NCBI RefSeq assembly: GCF_001435935.1
Contig: NZ_AZGM01000128.1
Location: forward strand, 1-45,579
Origin: Limosilactobacillus panis DSM 6035
GTDB taxonomy: Bacteria > Bacillota > Bacilli > Lactobacillales > Lactobacillaceae
Direction of reading: 5' to 3'
Length of the DNA: 45,579 nucleotides
The notes below the pieces were generated by a model, which had not been told where the DNA came from, did not search any database, and worked only from the letters and a program-made list of their open reading frames with translations. Each line of letters starts with the position of its first letter. Position 1 is the first letter of the stretch. This document shows, one piece after another, positions 31,685 through 40,208 of the stretch. The position numbers and the translations under genes were made by a program.

Positions 31685-32518
31685 CTACCAATTCATAGCC
31701 ATTTCAACAAGACTAGGATCTTCAGGATTGCCAATCAATGGCTGGCGTTTATCAATGTCTGCAACTGTTTGTAATTCCTTATCTGTCATTGTGAAATCAA
31801 AGATATCAATGTTTTCTTGAATATGCTTTATACGTGTACTTCTTGGAATAACAATAACCTTTTTCTGAGTAAAGTAGCGTAGTAGTACCTGTGCTGGCGT
31901 TTTCCCATACTTTTTTGCTAGTGAAATAATCACCGGTTCTGAGAACATCTTGTTTCGTTTTCCCTGCCCCAAAGGTGCGTACGCCATTTGTTGGACTCCA
32001 TACTTAGCCAACCATTTGTGATCTGACTTTCTTTGGCAATAGACATTTGTTTCGATCTGGTTGACGGCAGGCACTACCTTATTAAATGAAATAAGATCAA
32101 CCAACCGGTCTGGTTCAAAGTTAGATACCCCAATAGCACGAATTCGCTTTTCTTGATAAAGTCGTTCCAGTTCATGCCAAGCATGATAGTAGTTACCAAA
32201 TGGCCAATACAGGAGGACCAGGTCCAGGTAGTCGGTATTCAATTTATGCATGGAGGAAAGGACGGCGTCCCGTACGTTATCATAGGACTTAAAATTAACC
32301 TTGGTTACGATAAATAAGTCTCGGCGATCAATGCCACTCGCCTTTATTCCTTGTCCAACTGCTTCCTCGTTTTCGTAAGCCTCTGCAGTATCAATTAACC
32401 GATAGCCATTTTTTATTGCGGTGCTGACCGCATCTACGCAATTCTGGCCAGCAAGTTGAAAGGTACCAAAGCCCAACAGCGGCATTTCAACATTATTATT
32501 TAACGTGATAGTTTCCAT
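31685..32518 (-). CDS. Aldo/keto reductase with tyrosine in place of the catalytic histidine
   Basis: A 277-residue aldo/keto reductase of the 2,5-diketogluconate type. D43, Y48 (LIDTAEAYENE) and K73 (VTKVNF) are in place, but the fourth residue of the tetrad, normally His in LLHWP, is Tyr104 in LLYWPFG. The rest looks intact, including IPRST near 222 for NADPH. Such a change could lower or redirect activity. It is driven by a MerR-type promoter (32569-32599), divergent from the MerR gene, and is followed by the NmrA-like gene. Confidence 0.87.
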   Translation of the reverse strand: METITLNNNVEMPLLGFGTFQLAGQNCVDAVSTAIKNGYRLIDTAEAYENEEAVGQGIKASGIDRRDLFIVTKVNFKSYDNVRDAVLSSMHKLNTDYLDLVLLYWPFGNYYHAWHELERLYQEKRIRAIGVSNFEPDRLVDLISFNKVVPAVNQIETNVYCQRKSDHKWLAKYGVQQMAYAPLGQGKRNKMFSEPVIISLAKKYGKTPAQVLLRYFTQKKVIVIPRSTRIKHIQENIDIFDFTMTDKELQTVADIDKRQPLIGNPEDPSLVEMAMNW

Positions 32519-32568
32519 TTAAAAAACTTTCTTTCAAGCACGGTGCTTAACTACTCGTGTTACCATAA

Positions 32569-32599
32569 AGTATAGTTAGTTCGTGTAACTCGAAGTCAA
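32569..32599 (-). promoter_or_regulatory. MerR-type promoter with a 19-bp spacer
   Basis: On the minus strand TTGACT (32594-32599) and TATACT (32569-32574) are separated by 19 bases, longer than the optimal 17, as in promoters activated by MerR proteins. The spacer contains GAGTT-ACACG-AACT, an inverted pairing like that of AdhR-type sites. It faces the aldo/keto reductase gene; the MerR gene starts on the other side. Confidence 0.7.
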
Positions 32600-32622
32600 T
32601 CTTTTAGCTTAAGGAGAATGGT

Positions 32623-33066
32623 ATGACCTATTCATTAAAACAGTTTGCCGCAATGTTTCATGTCACAGAATACACTATTCGCTACTATACCGACATCAAT
32701 ATCCTGCCATGTGAACGTGATGGACAGAATCGACGTGTATTTAACGAAAAATCACTTAATTGGATGCAGGGGATTACCTGCCTAAAGGGATGTGGGGCCT
32801 CAATTGACGACATCAAGGAGTATTGTAAACTTTGCAAATTACCTGAATCCCATGAAAACATGCAGAAATGGTATCAAATTATTTTGCACCAACGCAAAAG
32901 AGCTTATCAACAGCTATCAGAAGCCAAAGCCACTGTCGATTATATGGATCATAAAGTTCAACATTATAAACAGATTTTGAACGGCACCATCCCGGACGAT
33001 AGTAATCCCCAAAAATGGACGAGAGAGAATCGGCCGACAATGCATTTAACCAATAATAAAAAGTAA
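32623..33066 (+). CDS. MerR-family regulator, AdhR-like, cysteine-rich
   Basis: A 147-residue MerR protein: an N-terminal winged helix (YSLKQFAAMFHVTEYTIRYY) and a dimerisation helix (about 75-120). It has five cysteines, C30, C53, C57, C68 and C71. In Bacillus AdhR a cysteine near position 52 senses aldehydes, and C53 is at about that place. It is divergent from the aldo/keto reductase with the 19-bp-spacer promoter. It is the likely activator of the reductase cluster in response to reactive carbonyls or other electrophiles. Confidence 0.87.
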   Translation: MTYSLKQFAAMFHVTEYTIRYYTDINILPCERDGQNRRVFNEKSLNWMQGITCLKGCGASIDDIKEYCKLCKLPESHENMQKWYQIILHQRKRAYQQLSEAKATVDYMDHKVQHYKQILNGTIPDDSNPQKWTRENRPTMHLTNNKK

Positions 33067-33090
33067 ATTTCCCAGATTATACATGATATT

Positions 33091-33296
33091 TAAATCAATA
33101 AATTTTACCTTTATTTCTCATTTTTTCACACACCGAAATCGGCTAAGTTCTTGGTGCCGTTGGCCTACAGCGATTCAACGTGGTTTGAAGTAACACATAA
33201 AACAGTCACGTGAGAAAAAAGTGCGAAGTCGATAACGTTTTTTAACGTAAAATAGCCTATTCTAACGACTGAAAATGCCGTCAGAATAGGCGATTA
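33091..33296. repeat. Direct repeat DR1 (left of the toxin-antitoxin pair)
   Basis: A ~206-bp segment repeated at 34185-34389 with about 85 percent identity by eye. It contains CTCATTTTTTCACACACC, an ATCGGCTAAG block, GGTGCCGTTGGCCT, CACGTGAGAAAAAAGTG and the AATAGCCTATTCTAACG hairpin arm. The inverted arms within it (CTCACTTTTTC-like and GAAAAAGTGAG-like) indicate RNA or DNA secondary structure. It occupies most of the 357-base gap between the MerR gene and doc. Confidence 0.85.
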
Positions 33297-33423
33297 TGCT
33301 TTAGGATAACTGAAGTATTGATACAACAGTATTTAACTCTAAACGTGTTAAGGCCCAATGTTAAAAGTGTAGTCAAGAACTTTGTTCAAAAGTTGATGTG
33401 GCGGGAAAAGTGTCATATTAAAA

Positions 33424-33819
33424 TTACTTTTTGACTTGATGTTTTTTCAGATACTCTGCCACTTTCAACATGACTTCTTCTGAATCGGGAGAGTTAGTAA
33501 CATCTAAAACCATTTGTCCAGCCTCAATCCCTTCAAAGTGAAGAGTTATTCCGTTCAAGATTAAAAATACTTTTGCAGCTTCAAATGCTGTCCGTTTATT
33601 ACCATCAGCAAAGAGGTGTTTCTTAGTAATCTTTTGCAAATAGTAGGCTGCTTTTAACCAAACCGTCGGATAAGCCTCACGCCCAAAGAAAACCTGCTTT
33701 GGCGCTTCAATAATACTATTTAATCCGTTAACATCCAATACACCTATTGAGCCTTCACCAGCCCGACGAATGATTCGACGGTTAATTTCAGTTAGCTCTT
33801 CCTCAGTCAAATATTCCAT
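33424..33819 (-). CDS. doc: Doc-type Fic toxin
   Basis: A 131-residue Doc (death-on-curing) protein of the Fic superfamily. The catalytic motif HLFADGNKR is at 68-76 with H68, and the following RTAFEAAKVFLILNG matches Doc proteins, which inactivate elongation factor Tu by phosphorylation. It starts two bases after the stop of the AbrB-type antitoxin gene, the normal order. The pair with its own promoter lies exactly between two direct repeats. Toxin function is inferred from the motif and arrangement. Confidence 0.9.
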   Translation of the reverse strand: MEYLTEEELTEINRRIIRRAGEGSIGVLDVNGLNSIIEAPKQVFFGREAYPTVWLKAAYYLQKITKKHLFADGNKRTAFEAAKVFLILNGITLHFEGIEAGQMVLDVTNSPDSEEVMLKVAEYLKKHQVKK

Positions 33820-33821
33820 GT

Positions 33822-34073
33822 TTACTTATCCTTTAGGAAGTCCAATATTGCTTGATCTTCGTCTAAACCCTGATTCAAAATTTCAGAAAAATGATCATGG
33901 GCCTTATTATCGGTATCAGCAGCCTTAATCACAACACTACCATCATGAGAATTAAGGGTCACATTGATTTTATCGCCTACTTTAAGCCCCGCTGCATCCA
34001 TAATGTCCTTACTAATCCGCACAGCACTTGAATTACCTGATTTGAAAATTTTAGTTGGTGACTTAATAGCCAT
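33822..34073 (-). CDS. AbrB/MazE-type antitoxin
   Basis: An 83-residue protein with a swapped-hairpin AbrB DNA-binding domain (KIFKSGNSSAVRISKDIMDAAGLKVGDKI is its core, residues 8-36) and an acidic C-terminal tail (DEDQAILDFLKDK) that would bind the toxin. AAAGGAG precedes ATG. Upstream, GTATATA and TATATAC frame an AT-rich promoter (34095-34124), a probable autoregulatory site. Doc is more often paired with Phd; pairing with an AbrB-type protein occurs in lactobacilli. Confidence 0.87.
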   Translation of the reverse strand: MAIKSPTKIFKSGNSSAVRISKDIMDAAGLKVGDKINVTLNSHDGSVVIKAADTDNKAHDHFSEILNQGLDEDQAILDFLKDK

Positions 34074-34094
34074 TATTCAGGCTCCTTTCTCTTC

Positions 34095-34124
34095 GTATAT
34101 ACAATTTTATTATATAATATATAC
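34095..34124. promoter_or_regulatory. Operator-promoter of the toxin-antitoxin pair
   Basis: GTATATA and TATATAC are perfect complements around a 16-base AT-rich core with TATAAT-like sequence, 22 bases upstream of the antitoxin start. It suits AbrB-type autoregulation. Confidence 0.5.
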
Positions 34125-34184
34125 ATTAATTTATCCACATCGCTTCTCTTTAGTACATTTTGATACGCGACTATTCTTACTACT

Positions 34185-34389
34185 TAAATCATCAAATTTT
34201 GCCCTTATTTCTCACTTTTTCACACACCAAAATCGGCTAAATGCTTGGTGCCGTTGGCCTGCAGCAATCCGTCGTAGATCAAAACAACACAAAAAACACT
34301 CACGTGAGAAAAAGTGAGAAGTCGATAACGTTTTTTAACGTAAAATAGCCTATTCTAACGACTGAAAATACCGTTAGAATAGGCTATTA
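34185..34389. repeat. Direct repeat DR2 (right of the toxin-antitoxin pair)
   Basis: The second copy of the 33091-33296 segment, in the same orientation. Here the terminal hairpin is perfect, AATAGCCTATTCTAACG against CGTTAGAATAGGCTATT, while DR1 carries three changes in it. CTCACTTTTTC near the left pairs with GAAAAAGTGAG near the middle. The copy ends 12 bases before the 3' end of the tRNA-Thr gene. Together with the antitoxin leader it fills 34074-34401, where no other gene is seen. Confidence 0.85.
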
Positions 34390-34401
34390 GACTCTTTATA
34401 G

Positions 34402-34474
34402 TGCTGACTAGAGGATTCGAACCTCCGACCTCATCATTACTAATGACGTGCTCTGCCAACTGAGCTAAGTCAGC
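34402..34474 (-). tRNA. tRNA-Thr (anticodon AGT)
   Basis: A 73-base cloverleaf on the minus strand: acceptor GCTGACT with AGTCAGC and discriminator A, D stem GCTC/GAGC with AGTTGGCA loop, anticodon stem CGTCA/TGATG with loop TTAGTAA (anticodon AGT), and T arm GGAGG-TTCGAAT-CCTCT. CCA is not encoded. It reads ACU codons for threonine. Confidence 0.93.
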
Positions 34475-34567
34475 ATTTCACCAGTGAATATTAGTATAGC
34501 ATATCCCCGCCTAAACGCAAGGAAAAAATTAAAAAAGTGAAGCAAAAGTCACCTTGGGACTCATACT

Positions 34568-36820
34568 TCACTTCTTTGTTTTCTCATGTAGTCTGTCACC
34601 CATCCGGGCCACGCACCGCTTCATCTCATCAATATCCAAAATACTCTGGGCGAATTCCTTGCGCACCAGGTCATCCGGTAGGTACTCGTCATACTTGTCA
34701 AAAACCGGTACCTCCTTGGGGTACAGCAGCTCCAGTGGGTCAAAGTCCTTTGCCGCTTCCTCCTTCAGGACCTGGAAGAACTCCTCGGCGTTGGCGTCCA
34801 TGGCAAATTCCATGAAGTAGGGTCGGGCCGAGTTAAAGCCGCGCAGGTTCAACCGCTTGGCACACTTTATCCGCAGCAACCGTTCCAGGGCCAGAAAGGC
34901 GTAACTCCCGGTCCACGGGAAGAGACACCACATCTTGCCACCGAGGTTAATCAATTGCTTTTTCGGCAAGCCCGCAATATTAGCGGTATCACGAGCCTGG
35001 GTCAGTCGTGCTTGGGCGTTCTTCATCAGGTATGGGTACATTTGACTTTCCGCTAGGACCTGACGCATCCGTTCCAAGATCTTGGGGTGAATGTCACCCG
35101 GGACATCCCCGAAGTATGCCGGAATCCGGCCCTTGACACCGTGGCAGTACACCTGGTGACGTTGGCGGTCAATATCTTCAACCACCCATACTCGGCCGGC
35201 AATTGCAATCTTGTCACCAACCGGTGGCGGCTTAACAATCGTTCCTAGTTCTTCAGATCCGGCATGGACGCTGAATTCCTCATTTTCCTGGAAGACCGCG
35301 TAGAATTTGAAGTTGTTGACGACCCGCTCACCAGCCATGCCGACAATCAGATCACCACGTTCCGTCTGTTGAATCTGGTCCGTCTTCACCAGGTGCCGCA
35401 AGAGGACCCGGTAGTCGTTCTGACTAACGTTATGGAAGTAGTTCAACGGCAAAACTCGACCAGCCAACTCTGCCGGACTCATCTCCCCGCCGGATGCCAG
35501 GGTGCTCATCGTCTGGTGGTAGAGCAGACTATACGGCAGGCGGTTGGGTTCTGGTGGTTCAACCCACCGTTCTTCTAAATAGAGCTGAACCAGGGCGATC
35601 CCCTGGAGTAGTGGCCAGGGAATCAGGTCCGGCAGCATCGCCCGTGACTCCGGGTGTTCTTCCCGCATCACAAAGTGCATCTCGGGCGGGTTCCCCCGCC
35701 GGCCGGTCCGCCCCATCCGTTGGAGAAATCCAGAAACAGTGAAAGGAGCGTCAATCTGAAAGGCCTGCTCCAACTTTCCAATGTCAATCCCCAGCTCCAA
35801 GGTCGCTGTCGCACAGGTCGTCATGTAGGAGTCGTCATCCTTCATCGCGTCCTCTGCCGTTGCCCGAAATGCCGGTGACAGATTCCCATGGTGGATTAAG
35901 AAGCGGTCCGGCTCGTGCCTGGCTGCGCTATAGGAACGGAGCATCTGGCAAACCGCCTCACACTCCTCCCGACTATTGGTAAAGACCAGGCTCTTCTTCC
36001 CGCGGGTGTGCTCAAAGATGTAGCCGATTCCCGGGTCAGCCATTTCCGGCGCCGTATCTGTCTTTGGTTCAATCGGGGCCGCCGGATCAAAGTCCTTACT
36101 AGCAGCCTGGGGATCAGTCTGGTAAAAATGTTCCATCGACAGTCGCCAAACTTGCCGGGTGTTTTTGACCTTGGGTGCCACGGTCCGGTGACCACTCCCG
36201 GCACCCAGGAATTTTGCTGCCTCCCGGAGGTTGCCAATCGTCGCCGATAGACCAATTCGCCGCGGTTTAACCCCGGCTAACCGACTCAGGCGCTCAATCA
36301 AACAGAAGGTCTGCCCTCCACGGTCACTGCGCAAAAAAGAGTGAAGTTCGTCAATCACTACGAAGCGGAGGCCATGGAAAAGGTGGGGAATGCCCATGTG
36401 CTTGTTAATCATGAAAGATTCCAGTGACTCCGGCGTGATCTGTAAGACACCAGACGGGTGCTTCAGCATCTTCCGTTTTTGGGTCGCCGCTACATCACCA
36501 TGCCAGCGCCAGACGGGGATATCCGAATCTTCCGTCAGTTCGGTCAACCGGCTGTACTGGTCGTTGATCAGGGCCTTGAGTGGCGCAATGTAAAGGCAGT
36601 TAACGGAGTCTTTTGCCCCCGATTCACTCAGCTCGGTCAAAATCGGGAAAAAGGCCGCCTCGGTCTTCCCCGCAGCCGTGGACGCCGACAGTAAGACATT
36701 GTGGTCCGTCCCGAAGATTTCCTCGGCTGCGGCAACCTGGATGGGCCGGAGCTGTTGCCAGCCCTGCCGGTAGATGTAGTCCTGAATGAAGGGCGCATAA
36801 TGTGCGAAGACGTCCATCAC
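34568..36820 (-). CDS. Lhr-like DEAD/DEAH helicase (BrxHI-like)
   Basis: A 750-residue superfamily 2 helicase. Motif I is STAAGKT (47-53), motif II DELH (157-160), motif III LSAT (191-194) and motif VI QRMGRTGRRG (367-376), followed by a winged-helix and a long C-terminal region as in Lhr-type helicases. Helicases of this type occur as BrxHI in BREX defence. It is the last gene of three: it starts 12 bases after the stop of the DUF2791 ATPase and follows the TerB-domain gene. Role: ATP-driven unwinding or remodelling of nucleic acid in a system of unknown output, probably genome protection. Confidence 0.88.
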   Translation of the reverse strand: MMDVFAHYAPFIQDYIYRQGWQQLRPIQVAAAEEIFGTDHNVLLSASTAAGKTEAAFFPILTELSESGAKDSVNCLYIAPLKALINDQYSRLTELTEDSDIPVWRWHGDVAATQKRKMLKHPSGVLQITPESLESFMINKHMGIPHLFHGLRFVVIDELHSFLRSDRGGQTFCLIERLSRLAGVKPRRIGLSATIGNLREAAKFLGAGSGHRTVAPKVKNTRQVWRLSMEHFYQTDPQAASKDFDPAAPIEPKTDTAPEMADPGIGYIFEHTRGKKSLVFTNSREECEAVCQMLRSYSAARHEPDRFLIHHGNLSPAFRATAEDAMKDDDSYMTTCATATLELGIDIGKLEQAFQIDAPFTVSGFLQRMGRTGRRGNPPEMHFVMREEHPESRAMLPDLIPWPLLQGIALVQLYLEERWVEPPEPNRLPYSLLYHQTMSTLASGGEMSPAELAGRVLPLNYFHNVSQNDYRVLLRHLVKTDQIQQTERGDLIVGMAGERVVNNFKFYAVFQENEEFSVHAGSEELGTIVKPPPVGDKIAIAGRVWVVEDIDRQRHQVYCHGVKGRIPAYFGDVPGDIHPKILERMRQVLAESQMYPYLMKNAQARLTQARDTANIAGLPKKQLINLGGKMWCLFPWTGSYAFLALERLLRIKCAKRLNLRGFNSARPYFMEFAMDANAEEFFQVLKEEAAKDFDPLELLYPKEVPVFDKYDEYLPDDLVRKEFAQSILDIDEMKRCVARMGDRLHEKTKK

Positions 36821-36832
36821 AATTCCCCCATT

Positions 36833-38176
36833 CTAAATCGTAAACTCCGTGTAGTTTTTCTCTTGCTTACCACCGCCATCGTCAGTTGAATCATCATCCA
36901 TGCCGGTGAACTGTTCAGAGTCAAGAAGGTCACTGACTGTTGTCTTAGGGTTCTGGTAAACGATGTCCAGTAGTTCGATAAAGTCCCGGATGACCTCCCG
37001 GGGTGTAATCTTGGTATCGGCACCGATCCGCCCATACTCAATCTTGATAAACTTGGCCAATTCTTCTTCGGTAATCTGCCGGTCGTAGCCGTAAAGACGG
37101 GCGTGCATGTCGGCCAGCTTTTCAGTTAAGACCAACATCTCTTCAGCCGTCAGTGGCTCCAGCTTAATCACCGGTGCGTACATGTCCTGGGCGCCGACGT
37201 GGGCAAACTTGCCTTCTGTCAACCGTGAACGCAGCGCTTCGTAACTATAAACACCCCGGCGGCGGTCCTCAACGGTCTGCGGGGTCCCGCACATCAGGAT
37301 ACCAAGGTACTTGGCCTTCCCCTGGAGAGTGTCGTTATACATGGTCAAAATCTTTTCGTAGTTATACTGGCGACTAATGCTGTTCGGGATCTTGTAAATG
37401 TTGACCAGCTCATCAATCATGATCACCAGCCCCGCATAGCCGGCCTGGCGGAAGAAAAGGGCGAAGAGCTTCAGGTATTCGTACCAGTCACTGTCGTCAA
37501 TGATAATGCTAACGCCAAGTTCTTGCTTGGCCTCGGTCTTATGGGTGTACTCGCCACGGAACCACTTAACCACCTTGGCCTTGGTTTCGTCATCGTCATC
37601 AATGTAGGCGTGGTAGTACATGTTCAGGAGCTTGGCAAAGTCGAACCCGTGGACAAGCTCGCTGAGGGAGGCAATTACCGCACCAATCTTCTTATCAACG
37701 GCCGCGGTGAATTGCGGGTCATCCTCATCCAAGCCCGTCTCACTGGCCACTTCCTGAAGGACAGTATTAATCCAGCGATCGAGGATTAAAGTCAGTGCGC
37801 CCCCTTCTGGCCGGGTCTTGGTTGCGAGGTTCTGGATTAATTCCCGGTAGGTTGCCAGGCCCTGACCCTTGGTTCCCTGTAACCGTCGTTCAGGCGACAA
37901 GTCGCCGTCCACGACCACGAAGTTCTTATCCATCACGTAGTTGCGGACCGCCTGGAGGAGGAAACTCTTCCCCGCCCCATAGCGACCGACAATAAAGTGG
38001 AAGGAAGCCCCACCCTCGGCAACGACTCCGAAGTCATGCAGGAGGGCCGCAATTTCATCCTTCCGCACAACTGTAATGTAGGGGAGGCCAATTCGGGGAA
38101 CCACTCCGGCCTTAAGGGAATGTAGGACTGTCTGCGCAATCCGCTTGGGCACCCGTTGCCTTGTCCGTTCTGCCAT
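36833..38176 (-). CDS. BrxD-like ATP-binding protein (DUF2791)
   Basis: A 447-residue P-loop ATPase. Walker A GRYGAGKS is at 64-71 and Walker B VIMIDEL at 251-257. The start, in which a short basic segment is followed by PYITVVRKDEIAALL, and the long inserted helical part (140-225) match the DUF2791/BrxD group of ATP-binding proteins that accompany a BrxHI helicase in BREX-related loci. The C terminus is acidic (MDDDSTDDGGG). The PglX methyltransferase and PglZ phosphatase of BREX are not in this window, so the triad stands alone. The protein may load or regulate the helicase. Confidence 0.85.
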   Translation of the reverse strand: MAERTRQRVPKRIAQTVLHSLKAGVVPRIGLPYITVVRKDEIAALLHDFGVVAEGGASFHFIVGRYGAGKSFLLQAVRNYVMDKNFVVVDGDLSPERRLQGTKGQGLATYRELIQNLATKTRPEGGALTLILDRWINTVLQEVASETGLDEDDPQFTAAVDKKIGAVIASLSELVHGFDFAKLLNMYYHAYIDDDDETKAKVVKWFRGEYTHKTEAKQELGVSIIIDDSDWYEYLKLFALFFRQAGYAGLVIMIDELVNIYKIPNSISRQYNYEKILTMYNDTLQGKAKYLGILMCGTPQTVEDRRRGVYSYEALRSRLTEGKFAHVGAQDMYAPVIKLEPLTAEEMLVLTEKLADMHARLYGYDRQITEEELAKFIKIEYGRIGADTKITPREVIRDFIELLDIVYQNPKTTVSDLLDSEQFTGMDDDSTDDGGGKQEKNYTEFTI

Positions 38177-38182
38177 TTAAAA

Positions 38183-40049
38183 TCACTCCTTATCTGAAAA
38201 CATTTTTTCCAGGTCCGCCCGGTAGTCTTCAATAATTGCTGGTTGGTCGTCCTGGTTAAATTCAATCACGTCATCACCAATTTCGTCAAAAAGGGCTTCG
38301 TTAATCTGGTCGGCAACGATTGAGACCATCAGGTGGTGCTTTTTCAAGTAGTCCTTCCATGGTTTTCCCCTTCAGCAGGGCCCGCACTAAGAAGGCCTGG
38401 TCAGCATTAAGACTCGTCGGGGCTAGCTCCGTCGCTGGAGCTGTCGGCTGCGGCTGGGAAGGAGCCGGTGCCAGCGTCGTTTTCTGCGCCGCCACTGATT
38501 CTTCCTGGTCCTCTTTAATCGCTTGCCGTTCCTCATCGGTCAGCAGGCTCTCCTGGGTGACCGCCGCATCCTGACGAATCTGGTTAATCCCGCCCAGGTC
38601 GATGTGGACCTTGCGCCGCTGAGCTTCTTTGAGCTGGCGTTGATAGGTACGAATTCCCTGGTCAATGGCATTTAGAATTATGGCCGGCAGCCAGCGGGCC
38701 TTCAGGGGGCGACCAAGGTTAAACCGTAGCCGGACGAGCCGATCGACCTCGTGAAGTAAGGCGTTGAGGTTTTGCTTCTCATTCGGTTGGGCCCGCATGG
38801 AAAGGTAGTAGTATTGGCGACCCTTAAAGCGGTAACGCCGGACCGAATCAAGCGGGTACTCTGCCATCTGCTGCTGGGGGTGGAAGTAAAAAACTGCGTT
38901 GCCAAAGAAGTAGTTGGTCGTCAGCTGCTGACTGGCAACGTGGTGGTCAAAGTACTTTTGCCCCTGCTTGTCTGGCAGTTTGAGGATCTCCTGCCAGATC
39001 ACCTTTAACAGGGCCGCAAAGCGGTCAGCAGACTTTTGGTATAACCGACTGCGGTCCAGGTAGGTCGCGTGCCGCTTGAAGACGGCAACCAGGTCCGTTG
39101 CATCGTACTCATCCGGGTGGAGCAAAACATGGTAGTCACGGTCCGCCGCAATCTCAGCCGCAAAGGCCTTGTTTGCTAGCGCATGGTCAAGTCGGTAGTA
39201 AAGAACGTAGTCGCGCAGCCAGCGGTCTAAGTAATCCCCCATTTTACCGTCAAAATGGCCAGCGTATTCATTCCGGAATTCGGTCAACTGCTTAAAGCCC
39301 GCCATTGGGGAAGCCACACCAATGTTGTTGAGGAGCTCGTAGATGTAAATATAAGCGTACGAGGTCGAAACCGGGGTAAAAACACCCTGGCGAAGCTTGG
39401 TCCGCCAGGCAAAGTACGTCCGCAGCTGGTCGACACTTAACATATGGTAGGTCGGAAAGTAGCGTTTTAAGGGTACCGGCTGGTCAAAATCGTCCTGGTA
39501 GTCGGCGAGGATTTGCCCCTGGTCATAGAAGTTCTTGTCCCGTCGCAATCCCGGCAAGAGGCTGTAGTCATAGGCCACCAGGGCCTCTTCAATCTGCTTA
39601 GGGACCGCGGGGTTAGTGGGCTGGGGGCGCCGCTTTGTCGGTTGGGGAATCGCCTGAGCTTGGTACTTTTCTTCAGTGTCATTTTCCGGTAGGACCACGT
39701 ACTGTTGTTGGTGCACGGCTTCCTTACCAGCGTTCACCGCCGCCTTGAAGGCGTAGTCAATGATGTTTTCAATAGCCCGGTCACTCACCTTTTCCAGGGT
39801 AAAACCAACCCACTGTTCATCATGGTGAAAGAAGGCGGGCCCGAACCCGGGAAGGTCGCGAATCGCATCGGCAAAGCTAAAGCACTGGGCGTCAATCCGG
39901 ACTGGTTTAGCCGGGTTGAGGACGATGAAGGGCGTTTGACCAGGTTTTAGTGCAAGGCCCTGTTTGGGTACCTCATCATCATTCGCCAGCGCGGTAAAGC
40001 GCAAGCCGTACTTGTTACTGATTAGTTCGGTCAGTGACTGGTAATCCAT
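38183..40049 (-). pseudogene. TerB_N/TerB_C-domain protein, frameshifted near the C terminus
   Basis: The open part (38301-40049) encodes 582 residues: an N-terminal YjbR/MmcQ-like piece (about 1-110), a TerB_N domain with TYHMLSVDQLRTYFAWRTKL (200-219) and SYAYIYIYELLNN (230-242), a central helical part and the start of TerB_C (LNADQAFLVRALLKG). At the GGGGAAAA run (38363-38370 on the plus strand) the frame shifts; removing one base gives KGKPWKDYL, KKHHLMVSIVADQINEALFD and onward, the typical TerB_C ending with EIGDDVIEF, to a TGA at 38183-38185, seven bases before the ATPase start. One extra base thus spoils the last ~65 residues. First gene of the TerB-ATPase-helicase operon. Confidence 0.8.
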
Positions 40050-40208
40050 TTCTCTCCCCTCCCGTACATACGTTCAGATTATATCAAGAATTAGATTTCT
40101 TGTGAAATGTTACGTGCAAAATCTTGGCCAACACGAAAAGGACCATTGACGCTCAACAACTTGAACGCCAACGGCCCCTTTAATGATTGCTTGTACTAGG
40201 TAGTAAAT

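Noticed and set aside
33091-34389. CRISPR-like repeat array
   Set aside because: Only two long copies separated by ~890 bases that hold two genes; no short regularly spaced repeats.
35915-36250. 111-codon open frame on the plus strand
   Set aside because: Antisense to the helicase gene between its conserved motifs.
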